Of a DNA stretch of 64,000 nt, positions 34,645 through 42,618 are shown in pieces (positions within the stretch are counted from its first letter, which is position 1; each line of letters starts with the position of its first letter). The translations under genes were made by a program, and so were the position numbers. Source of the stretch: DFXE01 sp032054765 (GTDB lineage: Bacteria > Bacteroidota > Bacteroidia > Bacteroidales > Tannerellaceae); the NCBI GenBank assembly GCA_032054765.1, contig DAMBSC010000002.1:186001-250000 (forward strand), read 5' to 3'. The notes under the pieces are model-generated. The model searched no databases, had not been told where the DNA came from, and saw nothing but the letters and a program-made list of their open reading frames with translations.

Positions 34645-35931
34645 TTACTTATTATTGGTAGTATATATATAATTATAAATTGACATTAAATATTGCATAC
34701 GATGTGTGGCTATATTTTGCTTTGCAAGATCTTCAGCATTAATTTCTCGAATTAAATCCGTAACCGATATTACGCCATTTTCAAGTTTGATTTCTGCAGC
34801 TTTTTTTATATTAGTTCTTAGTTTTACAATATCATTGTCTGCAATTATGAGATCACGTATTTTTTTTATTTCTGTATTTTGTCGTGTTATATCTAACGAA
34901 ATATTAAAAATAAACATTTCACGCTGCAGATTTATATTTTTTTTATTAATTTCTATCTTTTTCCGGTCATTCCTTAATGTATAATACCTTCCAATATTCC
35001 ACGAAAAACGTACACCGGCTACATAAAATGGTTCAAAACTATCTTTTAGCATATTTAATCCGGGACGTCCATATCCTCCCTGAATAAATAATCCTATCTG
35101 TGGCATTAAACCGGCATTTATTTGTTTATTCCGCATATCGATTAATTCTTCCTGTGCATCTAATGCACGCAGTTCCGGTCTATTTATATTTGTTGACAAA
35201 TTACTTCCCGGAACTACAGGAATTAATAGCTCTGTAGATTCTGTGATGGATTTACCTATCAATATTCCAAGCATCAAACGATACGCCTCACGACCTGCTT
35301 TGAGTTCGATTTCACTTTGACGCGCATTTAGCAGTTCAACTTCAAGACTTTCTTTATCTGATTCATTAGCAACTCCATTATTAATCATCGCAATTATACG
35401 ATTTATATTCACTTGAAGTTCTTTTTGAAGGATATCATTCTGTTTCAACAATTCATCTTGCAATAAACTACCAAAATATAATTGATTAACCCGTTCGTTT
35501 AAAGTATATAAATCAGTTTCTAACTGCTCACGGTCTGCTATGGCTTGCGCACGGGTTATTTCACGGGTTGAATGAGTAACACCTCCATCCCAAAGGTTTT
35601 GATTTACCTCTGCTAATACCTGATATTGATCTTTACTCAAGGTGGGAATAGAAAATCCAGGAATCAAACCGGCTATCTTTTCTGTGTCAAAAGGTAGTTT
35701 GGTAACATCGCTTTGATAAGAAGCTTTTGCACTAACTCCCAATTGTGGTAACCAAGCTTTTCCTGCATTCGACAAATTATAACCTTCTGTCTTATTTATT
35801 AGCTCATATTGCCTGATCAATGGATAGTTATTACGTGCCAATTCATAGCAATTCGTAATCGACAAGGTTTCCTGAGTCTTAATAGACATAAAAGGAACGA
35901 TCATGAATAGAAGTAAAAGTAATCGTTTCAT
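34645..35931 (-). CDS. TolC-family outer-membrane efflux protein
   Basis: A 428-residue TolC homologue with signal peptide MKRLLLLLFMIVPFMSIKT. Two helical repeats of the efflux family are visible, with LSITNCYELARNNYPLIRQYELINKTEGYNLSNAGKAWLPQLGVSAKASY in the first half and NRPELRALDAQEELIDMRNKQINAGLMPQIGLF opening the second. It forms the outer-membrane exit duct of the efflux complex. It lies 4 bp before the HlyD gene and 19 bp after the TetR gene. Confidence 0.9.
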   Translation of the reverse strand: MKRLLLLLFMIVPFMSIKTQETLSITNCYELARNNYPLIRQYELINKTEGYNLSNAGKAWLPQLGVSAKASYQSDVTKLPFDTEKIAGLIPGFSIPTLSKDQYQVLAEVNQNLWDGGVTHSTREITRAQAIADREQLETDLYTLNERVNQLYFGSLLQDELLKQNDILQKELQVNINRIIAMINNGVANESDKESLEVELLNARQSEIELKAGREAYRLMLGILIGKSITESTELLIPVVPGSNLSTNINRPELRALDAQEELIDMRNKQINAGLMPQIGLFIQGGYGRPGLNMLKDSFEPFYVAGVRFSWNIGRYYTLRNDRKKIEINKKNINLQREMFIFNISLDITRQNTEIKKIRDLIIADNDIVKLRTNIKKAAEIKLENGVISVTDLIREINAEDLAKQNIATHRMQYLMSIYNYIYTTNNK

Positions 35932-35950
35932 ATGATAAATCTTAACTATA

Positions 35951-36580
35951 TTATTTTTGATCAGGAGTCATTATATAATACATTATATCACATATAAGTT
36001 TTTTTCTATTTTGCAAAAACTCATTAAAAGCTTCTTTATCTCTTTCAAAAAAAACAGTTGTCAAAGGATGACGAGCTAACAAAGGAAATACAATAAGACT
36101 TAACATCCCTGAGCCGATTTCAATCAAAGGTCTCTTCTTCAATAAGCCATTTTCCATCTCTTCCAAGACTTGTTCCCTTAAGCGTAAAATAGGTGTTATT
36201 TTCTCCGGTTCTTTCAGAATAGTGCGATATAAATGTTCAGGATCCCTATTCATCTCATTAACGACGAAAATAGGAAACAAAGGATTGTTTTGTATGGATA
36301 AAATATATAGTTCCATAATTTTGGGCATTTTCTCAAGTATAGTTGAATCCTCTTCCATTATGATATCAATATTAGGTAGTAAATTCTCCAAAAGTTGGCC
36401 CAAAATAGCATCGAAAAGTGTTTCTTTTGTCCGGAAGTAATAATGCATGGCAGTTCTACTTATTCCAACTTCTGCCGCTATATCTCCCATTTTGGTTGCT
36501 TCATATCCTTTACGAACAAATACAACCTTTGCCGCTTCTAATATGCGACTTTCAATATCTTTATTATTTTCTATCTTCAT
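35951..36580 (-). CDS. TetR-family regulator of the efflux operon
   Basis: A 209-residue TetR regulator. The N-terminal helix-turn-helix is visible as IESRILEAAKVVFVRKGYEATKMGDIAAEVGISRTAMHYYFRTKETLFDAIL. The C-terminal ligand domain is not assignable. It is the first gene of a seven-gene operon for TolC, HlyD, two ATPases and two permeases, so it probably represses its own operon. A perfect palindrome overlapping its promoter (36617-36630) is a likely operator. Confidence 0.92.
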   Translation of the reverse strand: MKIENNKDIESRILEAAKVVFVRKGYEATKMGDIAAEVGISRTAMHYYFRTKETLFDAILGQLLENLLPNIDIIMEEDSTILEKMPKIMELYILSIQNNPLFPIFVVNEMNRDPEHLYRTILKEPEKITPILRLREQVLEEMENGLLKKRPLIEIGSGMLSLIVFPLLARHPLTTVFFERDKEAFNEFLQNRKKLICDIMYYIMTPDQK

Positions 36581-36616
36581 ATTTTAAATGTTATTTTATA
36601 TTTTATCATACGTGTC

Positions 36617-36636
36617 TGACATATATGTCAAATATA
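36617..36636 (-). promoter_or_regulatory. TetR operator and -7 box of the efflux operon
   Basis: TGACATATATGTCA (36617-36630) is a perfect 14-bp palindrome. On the minus strand a -7 box TATATTTG lies at 36629-36636 and overlaps its edge. The palindrome therefore covers the predicted transcription start, 37 bp upstream of the tetR start codon. This is a classic repressor position. Confidence 0.6.
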
Positions 36637-36671
36637 AAACAAAAAAAGAGAGACTATATTATAATCTCTCT
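36636..36671 (-). terminator. Terminator reading leftward from the serine dehydratase gene
   Basis: AGAGAGA (36647-36653) and TCTCTCT (36665-36671) form a stem. On the minus strand the hairpin is followed by seven T residues. It is 250 bp beyond the serine ammonia-lyase stop and shields the efflux operon promoter from read-through. Confidence 0.6.
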
Positions 36672-36920
36672 CATATTTAGCTATATTTAACGGATATAAC
36701 GTCCGGAATTTAATCTCTTTATTTAAAGTACGCGAAGAAATCATTGGATAGTTATTTTAACAAGATTTATTAAAACTATAGGAAATAAATAACAGCATTA
36801 AAGACCGGTCAACTTATATATAAATCAATTTATTTCTATTTTTTAAATTAATCATATTTGAATTATTTATATATTATAATTTAAATAACTATTAAATGAT
36901 GTTATAATAACATTTGATCG
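36672..36920. other. AT-rich 3' region after the serine dehydratase gene
   Basis: The stretch between the terminator and the sdaA stop is extremely AT rich and contains no ORF, RNA gene or clear repeat that I can see. Confidence 0.5.
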
Positions 36921-38114
36921 CTACAATTTAGCTAATCCTCCCTCGGAAGTTTCTTTATAAAGGCTTGGAAGATCATTACCCGTTTGACGCATGACTTCTA
37001 CTACCTGATCAAAACTGACCCGATGTCTTCCATCAGAAAAGTTTGAAAATGTATTTGCATCCAAAGCTCGCGCTGCAGCAAAAGCATTGCGTTCTATACA
37101 AGGTATTTGAACTAATCCACACACAGGATCACACGTTAGACCTAAATGATGTTCTAATCCCATTTCGGCAGCATACTCAATTTGTGCAGCAGTTCCACCG
37201 AAAAGTTGACTGGCTGCTGCAGCCGCCATAGCACAAGCAACCCCTACCTCTCCCTGACAACCGACTTCAGCTCCCGATACCGACGCATTTGTTCGCACTA
37301 CATTTCCAAATAAACCGGCTGTTGCTAATGCACGAAGTATACGTGAATCTCTAAACTCACGGGTATCTTTTAAATGATAAAGAACGGCAGGTATTACACC
37401 ACAAGATCCACAAGTAGGGGCAGTTACTATTTTTCCTCCGGAAGCGTTTTCTTCAGAAACAGCCAGAGCAAAGGCATAAACCATTCCCCTGCTTTTGATA
37501 CTGCTTCCATAACCCTTTGCACGAATAAGATAATCAGAAGCTTTTCTTCGAATACCTAATCCACCAGGAAGGATACCCTCAGCTTCCAGACCTCGTTGTA
37601 TCGCATCCTGCATTACAGACCAGACTTCTGCCAGATACTCCCAAATATCTTCACCTTCACATTGTTCTACATATTCCCAATAAGAGTAACCGGTACGTTG
37701 ACACCAGTTTTGGATATCCTGAATGGTCTGCATTTCATATACTTCAGAAGTCTTCAGTTCATTGAAATCTTCATTAGCCAATGTACCACCACCAATACTG
37801 TAGACTGTCCAACTTTGCTGTTTTTCTCCGTTATCATTAAAAGATTCAAACATCATCCCATTTGGGTGAAAAGGAAGAAATACTTTGGGTTCCCAAAGAA
37901 TAGTTGTTGGGGCAACAGGACCTAATACATTGAGAATAGCAGTATCCGTCATATGACCTTTTCCTGTGGCAGCAAGACTACCATATAACGTTACTGTGTA
38001 TTTAGCTGCTAATCTATTACGTTCCAGAAACATCAGTGCTGCTCTGCGAGGTCCCATCGTATGGCTGCTTGAAGGACCATAACCTATTCTGTATATTTGC
38101 CTTATCGATTCCAT
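36921..38114 (-). CDS. sdaA: L-serine ammonia-lyase (iron-sulfur type)
   Basis: The start is placed at MESIRQIYRIGYGPSSSHTMGPRRAA (38112-38114), because an upstream in-frame ATG at 38144 overlaps the predicted -7 box. The 398-residue enzyme joins the beta and alpha domains of single-chain serine dehydratases. It has GPSSSHTMGP at the N-terminus and Fe-S ligand cysteines in APTCGSCGVIP, EVGCQGEVGVA and DPVCGLVQIPCIERN. It converts L-serine to pyruvate and ammonia in the cytoplasm; the cluster makes it oxygen sensitive, fitting an anaerobe. Confidence 0.93.
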   Translation of the reverse strand: MESIRQIYRIGYGPSSSHTMGPRRAALMFLERNRLAAKYTVTLYGSLAATGKGHMTDTAILNVLGPVAPTTILWEPKVFLPFHPNGMMFESFNDNGEKQQSWTVYSIGGGTLANEDFNELKTSEVYEMQTIQDIQNWCQRTGYSYWEYVEQCEGEDIWEYLAEVWSVMQDAIQRGLEAEGILPGGLGIRRKASDYLIRAKGYGSSIKSRGMVYAFALAVSEENASGGKIVTAPTCGSCGVIPAVLYHLKDTREFRDSRILRALATAGLFGNVVRTNASVSGAEVGCQGEVGVACAMAAAAASQLFGGTAAQIEYAAEMGLEHHLGLTCDPVCGLVQIPCIERNAFAAARALDANTFSNFSDGRHRVSFDQVVEVMRQTGNDLPSLYKETSEGGLAKL

Positions 38115-38141
38115 TTTCTTATATATTATTATTGATGGATG

Positions 38142-38149
38142 CAAACATA
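38142..38149 (-). promoter_or_regulatory. -7 box of the serine ammonia-lyase gene
   Basis: The minus strand reads TATGTTTG (TAnnTTTG) 27 bp upstream of the chosen start codon. A -33 TTTG is not obvious. Confidence 0.5.
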
Positions 38150-38321
38150 CTCAATTATTTTTATTCAAGCATATTTTAGGAAAAGGGCGTTTTATTTAGA
38201 CTATACAATATTATTAGATTCAAACCGTTAAGATATTATGTCGTATTTGTTAAAGAATACCCTCCTTATTTACAAAATTCTTTTCACTTTACCACTTACA
38301 TTATACAATATAGACAAAATA

Positions 38322-38353
38322 TTTGCACATTAAAGATTTAGTTCCTATATTTG
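38322..38353 (+). promoter_or_regulatory. Consensus promoter of a candidate small RNA
   Basis: TTTG (38322-38325), a 20-bp spacer, then TATATTTG (38346-38353) match both boxes of the Bacteroidetes promoter. No protein gene follows on this strand. Confidence 0.6.
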
Positions 38354-38359
38354 TTATGA

Positions 38360-38452
38360 CAATCATTTTTTCGTTAAATAATTGTTTTCATAATTATTGG
38401 TTAAATACTGTGGTACGTCCGAATATGTGAATATTCGGACGTACATCTTTTT
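38360..38452 (+). ncRNA. Candidate intergenic small RNA, about 93 nt
   Basis: It starts about 7 nt after a two-box consensus promoter. A weak AT hairpin AATAATT/AATTATT (38377-38383, 38392-38398) is followed by a very strong one. The strong stem pairs GTACGTCCGAATAT (38413-38426) with ATATTCGGACGTAC (38431-38444) around a GTGA loop, and T-rich sequence follows. The T-run is only on the plus strand, so this is not the terminator of the minus-strand gene ending at 38466. A 24-codon frame from ATG at 38356 would be nearly leaderless, so an RNA is more likely. Confidence 0.55.
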
Positions 38453-38465
38453 TAAGACTTTACTT

Positions 38466-39365
38466 TTACCAATGTAATTGTAATCCAAGTGATACCGGAT
38501 GAACTTTAGGGCCTTTTCCACTTTCAAACAAACCAACCGGTGAATACTTTGCATAAATACCGATCCAGCTATATCCCGCCTGAAGTAGGATGTCCATAGT
38601 AACCGGACGAATATTCATACCACTATCCATCTTCTCTTTATGTTTTTTACCTGTTTGATCTCTATACACAACCCTGGATGAAGAAGCTGTTTTAATAACT
38701 CCTACAACCCCCGCAGAAACAAAAAACTGTTCACTCTTTCTTTTTCGGTTTTGCCATTCAAACAACAGCGGTATAGTCAGACTTGTGATATTGAGTCTGC
38801 TTTTACTGAAGGTTATTCCCTTCTCTGCAGGCAATAGACCGGTAATACCATCTACTTCTTTAAAGTAATGATTATTACCGATCCTATACCGGCTCCAACG
38901 TATTCCCATACCGGTAACAAAGGCAAAATTAGATTGTTTGGAGAAAAGAAAACTCTTTTCTAAAAAGTTTACATTATACTCCAAAGAGTTACCACTTCGC
39001 AAATTTACTCCGTCAACATCATTTATATCCAAACTTCCATCAGCAAAATTGGCAAATCCCATTCCAAAACCTCCCCAATGCGGATCAAAACCTCTTTTCC
39101 ATATCGGAAGTGGAATATTTATAGAGTGCTTCCGTCTTTCATGGCTCTTTCCGTCCTTATAATGTCCTTCAAAAACCAATTCATCTTCTATAAAACCTTC
39201 CTTATCGGTGATTTCATACACTTTCACTTTCAAGCGGTCATTACTTTCTTTTATCTCTATTTGTCTCCCATCAACAATAATAGTAGTATCTGTCGGTATG
39301 ATATTGTTAGTAGCCCAAATAGCTACCGGGAAACATAAAAAAGCTGTTATAAGTAATCTTTTCAT
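38466..39365 (-). CDS. Outer-membrane beta-barrel-like protein, unknown function
   Basis: A 299-residue exported protein (signal MKRLLITAFLCFPVAIWA). The C-terminal two thirds alternate beta strands typical of porin-like barrels, such as SNFAFVTGMGIRWSRYRIGNN, LNITSLTIPLLFEWQNRKRKSEQFFVSAGVVGVIKT and VTMDILLQAGYSWIGIYAKYSPVGLF. The end VSLGLQLHW closes the barrel with an aromatic residue. It resembles PorT-like outer-membrane barrels. It is the last gene of a sigma/anti-sigma operon, so it is probably part of that regulon's envelope output. Confidence 0.7.
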   Translation of the reverse strand: MKRLLITAFLCFPVAIWATNNIIPTDTTIIVDGRQIEIKESNDRLKVKVYEITDKEGFIEDELVFEGHYKDGKSHERRKHSINIPLPIWKRGFDPHWGGFGMGFANFADGSLDINDVDGVNLRSGNSLEYNVNFLEKSFLFSKQSNFAFVTGMGIRWSRYRIGNNHYFKEVDGITGLLPAEKGITFSKSRLNITSLTIPLLFEWQNRKRKSEQFFVSAGVVGVIKTASSSRVVYRDQTGKKHKEKMDSGMNIRPVTMDILLQAGYSWIGIYAKYSPVGLFESGKGPKVHPVSLGLQLHW

Positions 39366-39382
39366 CGTTATATAATTTATTG

Positions 39383-39847
39383 TTATAAATCTTTTCCTGT
39401 AAATAAAATCGTTATCAAATCGTCACTTTCCAGTTCTCCTTCGATATATACAAGGGTCATGACTCCTTTTTTACTAATCTTGAAAAGGATAAAACGATTT
39501 AAGTCCTCTAACATAGCAGGAAGTTGATAGTAAGCAGAGATAATACCTCCATCATCCGTTACTTCTTTTATTTTTCTTGCTCCCTGTTGATCCGTTTCCA
39601 GACATTTACGCGTAAACCTGACCGCATCGGCATCATCCTTTATGGTGATGCTTTTGTAGTGAGTCATATTATAGGTTTCCAGCATTTCATTTGAAAGCTC
39701 AACCATTGTTACATTCTTTTTCTTTCCATAACGCTGAAAGACTTCCTGAATTTTCAGATCTTTCTGCATTTCTTCAGCCTTGGTACTAACCGGGAACAGT
39801 AAGTAGCCAATAAGAAACAGGACTAATGTGTATTTAATGTGTGCCAT
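39383..39847 (-). CDS. Small exported protein of unknown function (DUF4252/DUF6108-like)
   Basis: A 154-residue protein with signal peptide ending near VSTKAEE. The mature part is small and mixed alpha/beta, with LKIQEVFQRYGKKKNVTMVELS, HYKSITIKDDADAVRFTRKCLETD and VMTLVYIEGELESDDL. It looks like the small DUF4252/DUF6108-type proteins found after ECF sigma genes in Bacteroidales, but the exact family is uncertain. It is 11 bp after the anti-sigma gene and probably periplasmic. Confidence 0.6.
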   Translation of the reverse strand: MAHIKYTLVLFLIGYLLFPVSTKAEEMQKDLKIQEVFQRYGKKKNVTMVELSNEMLETYNMTHYKSITIKDDADAVRFTRKCLETDQQGARKIKEVTDDGGIISAYYQLPAMLEDLNRFILFKISKKGVMTLVYIEGELESDDLITILFTGKDL

Positions 39848-39858
39848 ATCAAGTTTAT

Positions 39859-40344
39859 TTATTCGTCATCACTAAAGAAATCACTCAACTCTTTTAATTG
39901 ATTTTCAATAATTTCATGATCTAATGCTTCAATATCTTTTTCAGGAAAATATTCATTGACAGGAGTCGCTACTTCCTGAAGTGCCTCAAACGCCAATTGC
40001 CGTACTTTACTCATATCCGTATAACATCTCCCATTGATCACTACATAATTTCCTGAACACAGACATGGATCTGCAGGAAGAATAAACTGCCGGATACCTA
40101 TCATCAAAATAAGAGCTGCTGCTATGCCTGATATATAATAGAATATTTTCCGTGTATTTACCGGGCTTTTTATCTTCTTTTGTTGGTTCTTAGTAATCTC
40201 CTCATCAATATAGGCAAACATGGGTTTGTAAATCGCCAGGTGTTGCGGTACGTTTTCTGAAGCAAAGAATGTGCGTAGCTGTTGTTCTTCTTCACACGAA
40301 GTCTCTCCTTCAAAGTATTTATTTAACAGTTCATCTATATTCAT
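39859..40344 (-). CDS. Membrane anti-sigma factor-like protein
   Basis: A 161-residue protein: an acidic helical cytoplasmic N-terminus (MNIDELLNKYFEGETSCEEEQQLRTFFAS), one membrane helix near residues 69-89 (YYISGIAAALILMIGIRQF), and a short periplasmic tail with Cys pairs CLC and a following Cys. It overlaps the sigma gene by 4 bp, which is typical of a cognate anti-sigma factor. No FecR domain is present, so sensing differs from the PUL pairs. Confidence 0.75.
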   Translation of the reverse strand: MNIDELLNKYFEGETSCEEEQQLRTFFASENVPQHLAIYKPMFAYIDEEITKNQQKKIKSPVNTRKIFYYISGIAAALILMIGIRQFILPADPCLCSGNYVVINGRCYTDMSKVRQLAFEALQEVATPVNEYFPEKDIEALDHEIIENQLKELSDFFSDDE

Positions 40345-40847
40345 ACTTTTATATTGTTTAAAGCAATAAATTGTTCTCTTATTTTCTTTCTGGCTCTCGA
40401 TAAGTTTACTCTAACCGCCTCTAATTGGCTTCCTGTTATTTCAGCAATTTCTGTGATCTCATATCCCTCAATATCTTTCATCCGGATTATAGCCTGTTGT
40501 AGTGAAGGAAGATTCTTAATCAGTCTACGAATGCAAGCCACAGCATCCTGTTCTTCAACTATCTCTGCGGGATTTTTGACTCCGGAGTCATACTTCCATA
40601 AATTCGTTTCATCTTCTGTTGGCTTTCTGGTCCTTAATTTATCTAAAGTTAGATTTCTTGTCATCATCACAGCCAATGCTTCTACGCTTTCATACTCGTC
40701 TAGCTTATCCCTTATATTCCAAAGCTTCAAAAAGGTTTCCTGCACAATATCTTCTGCATCTGCCCTTTGATCCACCAGTTTCAATGAGATATTCAATAAT
40801 TTCTCTCTGATTGGAAGCACTTTTATTTTAAACTTCTCGAGTTCCAT
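40341..40847 (-). CDS. RNA polymerase ECF sigma-70 factor
   Basis: A 168-residue ECF sigma factor: region 2 with LVDQRADAEDIVQETFLKLWNIRDKL, and region 4 with LPSLQQAIIRMKDIEGYEITEIAEITGSQLEAVRVNLSRARKKIREQF. It heads an operon of anti-sigma, small exported protein and outer-membrane barrel genes, so it probably controls an envelope function rather than a PUL. Confidence 0.93.
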   Translation of the reverse strand: MELEKFKIKVLPIREKLLNISLKLVDQRADAEDIVQETFLKLWNIRDKLDEYESVEALAVMMTRNLTLDKLRTRKPTEDETNLWKYDSGVKNPAEIVEEQDAVACIRRLIKNLPSLQQAIIRMKDIEGYEITEIAEITGSQLEAVRVNLSRARKKIREQFIALNNIKV

Positions 40848-41028
40848 TCTTTATTACTAAGACGAAAGAAAGAGGAAAATATAACATGCCGAAATGAAAA
40901 AACATGAAATATAGTATTCAAATGGTTATAAATAGACTTACTAAGCTACAGAAGCTTAATATATTCAGATGATTTTAGTTCGAAAGAGTCGTTATTATAT
41001 TATGAATTGGAAAAGGTTAAACAAGACG

Positions 41029-41055
41029 TACTCCGTTACGAGGTGTGACGGAGTA
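41029..41055 (-). terminator. Possible weak terminator of the monooxygenase-like gene
   Basis: TACTCCGT (41029-41036) pairs with ACGGAGTA (41048-41055) about 40 bp beyond the gene's stop. No T-run follows on the minus strand, so termination is uncertain. Confidence 0.3.
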
Positions 41056-41096
41056 TAGATAAAATAGGAAAAGTAAAATTTACAGGTATTTTATGC

Positions 41097-41480
41097 TTAT
41101 ATCTTCTGTTTCATCGTATAAACTTCAAGATCAGCTTTACCATCTATAGCTTTCGCAAATTCCTGAAAGTGAGCACTGCTATTATGAGCTTCAATAGCTG
41201 CTTGTGATTTCCATATTTCTACAAAAGTGAATTTTAATGGATTATTTACATCCTGATATAAAATATAGGATATATTTCCGGCTTCTTTCCGTGTTCCTTC
41301 CACAACTCCTTCAAAGGCTTTCATCATATCATCCTTGAATTCTGGTTTGATGGTAACATGTGCCACGATTACTAATTCGTCAGGTCCTGCAGAACGTTGG
41401 CCGTTAGAACTACATGATGTAAAGGTTAATAGAGTAAAAAAGAAAACAAACAAAACGATACTTAAAACAACCTTTTTCAT
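41097..41480 (-). CDS. Antibiotic-biosynthesis-monooxygenase-like (ABM) lipoprotein
   Basis: A 127-residue lipoprotein with lipobox LTFTSC and a single ABM ferredoxin-like domain: LVIVAHVTIKPEFKDDMMKAFEGVVEGTRKEAGNISYILYQD, FTFVEIWKSQAAIEAHNSSAHFQEFAKAI. Members include quinol monooxygenases such as YgiN. An exported lipid-anchored version is common in Bacteroidetes, with no assigned substrate. A -7 box lies just upstream. Confidence 0.82.
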   Translation of the reverse strand: MKKVVLSIVLFVFFFTLLTFTSCSSNGQRSAGPDELVIVAHVTIKPEFKDDMMKAFEGVVEGTRKEAGNISYILYQDVNNPLKFTFVEIWKSQAAIEAHNSSAHFQEFAKAIDGKADLEVYTMKQKI

Positions 41481-41521
41481 AACAATAATATTTTAATAAA
41501 TGGATTAAGCTATTAAAGTGA

Positions 41522-41529
41522 CAAAGATA
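41522..41529 (-). promoter_or_regulatory. -7 box of the ABM lipoprotein gene
   Basis: The minus strand reads TATCTTTG about 42 bp upstream of the start; TTTA, one mismatch from the -33 box, lies 20 bp further up. Confidence 0.5.
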
Positions 41530-41622
41530 TGTTATTCTTTTATTTTGTGTAAAGATGATGCAACTTATTTACGAAGATTTACATCATAAGTATATAGATA
41601 TCTTAAATTAATAATTTGTTTT

Positions 41623-42147
41623 ATGAAAAATCAGTCTTATCTTATTCTATTAATGAGCATTTTACTCAGTTCTTTTGCCTTTACTTCTTGTGAGAATGAT
41701 ATAAAAGACGGTAAAGAGGATGAGCCGGAATTAATGCCTTTTGTCAGGGATATATCAAAGGATGATCTTAATTCCTTAAAATTTGCAACAATTGAATCTT
41801 ATATTGAAATGGGATGGTCATTCCTAGTTCTTCATACATCAAATGACCAATATGGACCAAAAGGAATTTCCATTAAGTTTAATGTTGATCTGGATAAAGA
41901 TAATAATTTAAAGACAGCATCAATTCAATGTAAAGATACTGATAGCTTTAAATGGTATAAAGATTTTAAATGTAATGGTGTAAATTATATACCTAATGAT
42001 GAACTAACCATTGAAAGAATTAATGATAATCTGTATAATATAACGTATAAATTCATACAAGATGATCAAGTATTTGAGGGTACATATACAGGAGAAGTTC
42101 TATATAGGGGTCTAACTATTGATTATCATCCAGATTGTTATAAATAA
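41623..42147 (+). CDS. Lipoprotein of unknown function
   Basis: A 174-residue protein with signal MKNQSYLILLMSILLSSFAFTSC and an acidic segment (ENDIKDGKEDEPE) after the lipid anchor, a common export tag for surface lipoproteins. The mature part is beta rich with one C-terminal Cys. No family is recognised. It is followed 39 bp later by another small lipoprotein gene. Confidence 0.65.
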   Translation: MKNQSYLILLMSILLSSFAFTSCENDIKDGKEDEPELMPFVRDISKDDLNSLKFATIESYIEMGWSFLVLHTSNDQYGPKGISIKFNVDLDKDNNLKTASIQCKDTDSFKWYKDFKCNGVNYIPNDELTIERINDNLYNITYKFIQDDQVFEGTYTGEVLYRGLTIDYHPDCYK

Positions 42148-42192
42148 TAATTATAGACATATACTCTTTCTAACAATAATTTATGAGTGATC

Positions 42193-42618
42193 ATGAAAAA
42201 GTATTTTCATAATAAACTAATAGCATTATTTATTATTATATGTTACACCTTTTCCGTTTCATGTGATGATAACGAGACTATTGATAGTAGTTTATTAGTA
42301 GGTTTATGGGATGCTGAAGCCTCCTATGATTTTTCAACTGAAGAATGGGGAGCATTATCTTATGATTTTGGATATTGGTTCGATGGGAAATATCACAATA
42401 TGGGAGGACCTTTAATTAACGGTGATTTCCGACCACGTAGATATTTCTATGATGAAACTTCCCAAATTATTAATATACCCGAAGCCGATTGGCTAATGAG
42501 GGTATTGAGTTTAACAGAAACTGAATTGATAATTAGGGAAGATGTTTTTTCTTATAATGGTGAAAAAGAAAAGATAGGAGAAAAGCAAACGAGATTTTCC
42601 AGACGCATTGAAAACTAA
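42193..42618 (+). CDS. Small lipoprotein of unknown function
   Basis: The start is taken at ATG 42193 (MKKYFHNKLIALFIIICYTFSVSC), not the GTG two codons earlier. The 141-residue product has a lipobox, acidic DDNETID, then LLVGLWDAEASYDFSTEEWG and VLSLTETELIIRED. This resembles lipocalin-like small lipoproteins that begin GxW. Its stop codon TAA overlaps the stop of mutY on the other strand (bases CTAA). Confidence 0.6.
   Translation: MKKYFHNKLIALFIIICYTFSVSCDDNETIDSSLLVGLWDAEASYDFSTEEWGALSYDFGYWFDGKYHNMGGPLINGDFRPRRYFYDETSQIINIPEADWLMRVLSLTETELIIREDVFSYNGEKEKIGEKQTRFSRRIEN

Noticed and set aside
36647..36671. AGAGAGA/TCTCTCT hairpin as an operator
   Set aside because: The adjacent T-run on the minus strand fits a terminator better than a binding site.
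38356..38430. Leaderless 24-codon peptide in the small RNA candidate
   Set aside because: The ATG lies at or before the expected transcript start and the sequence is not protein-like; a non-coding RNA explains the promoter and terminator better.
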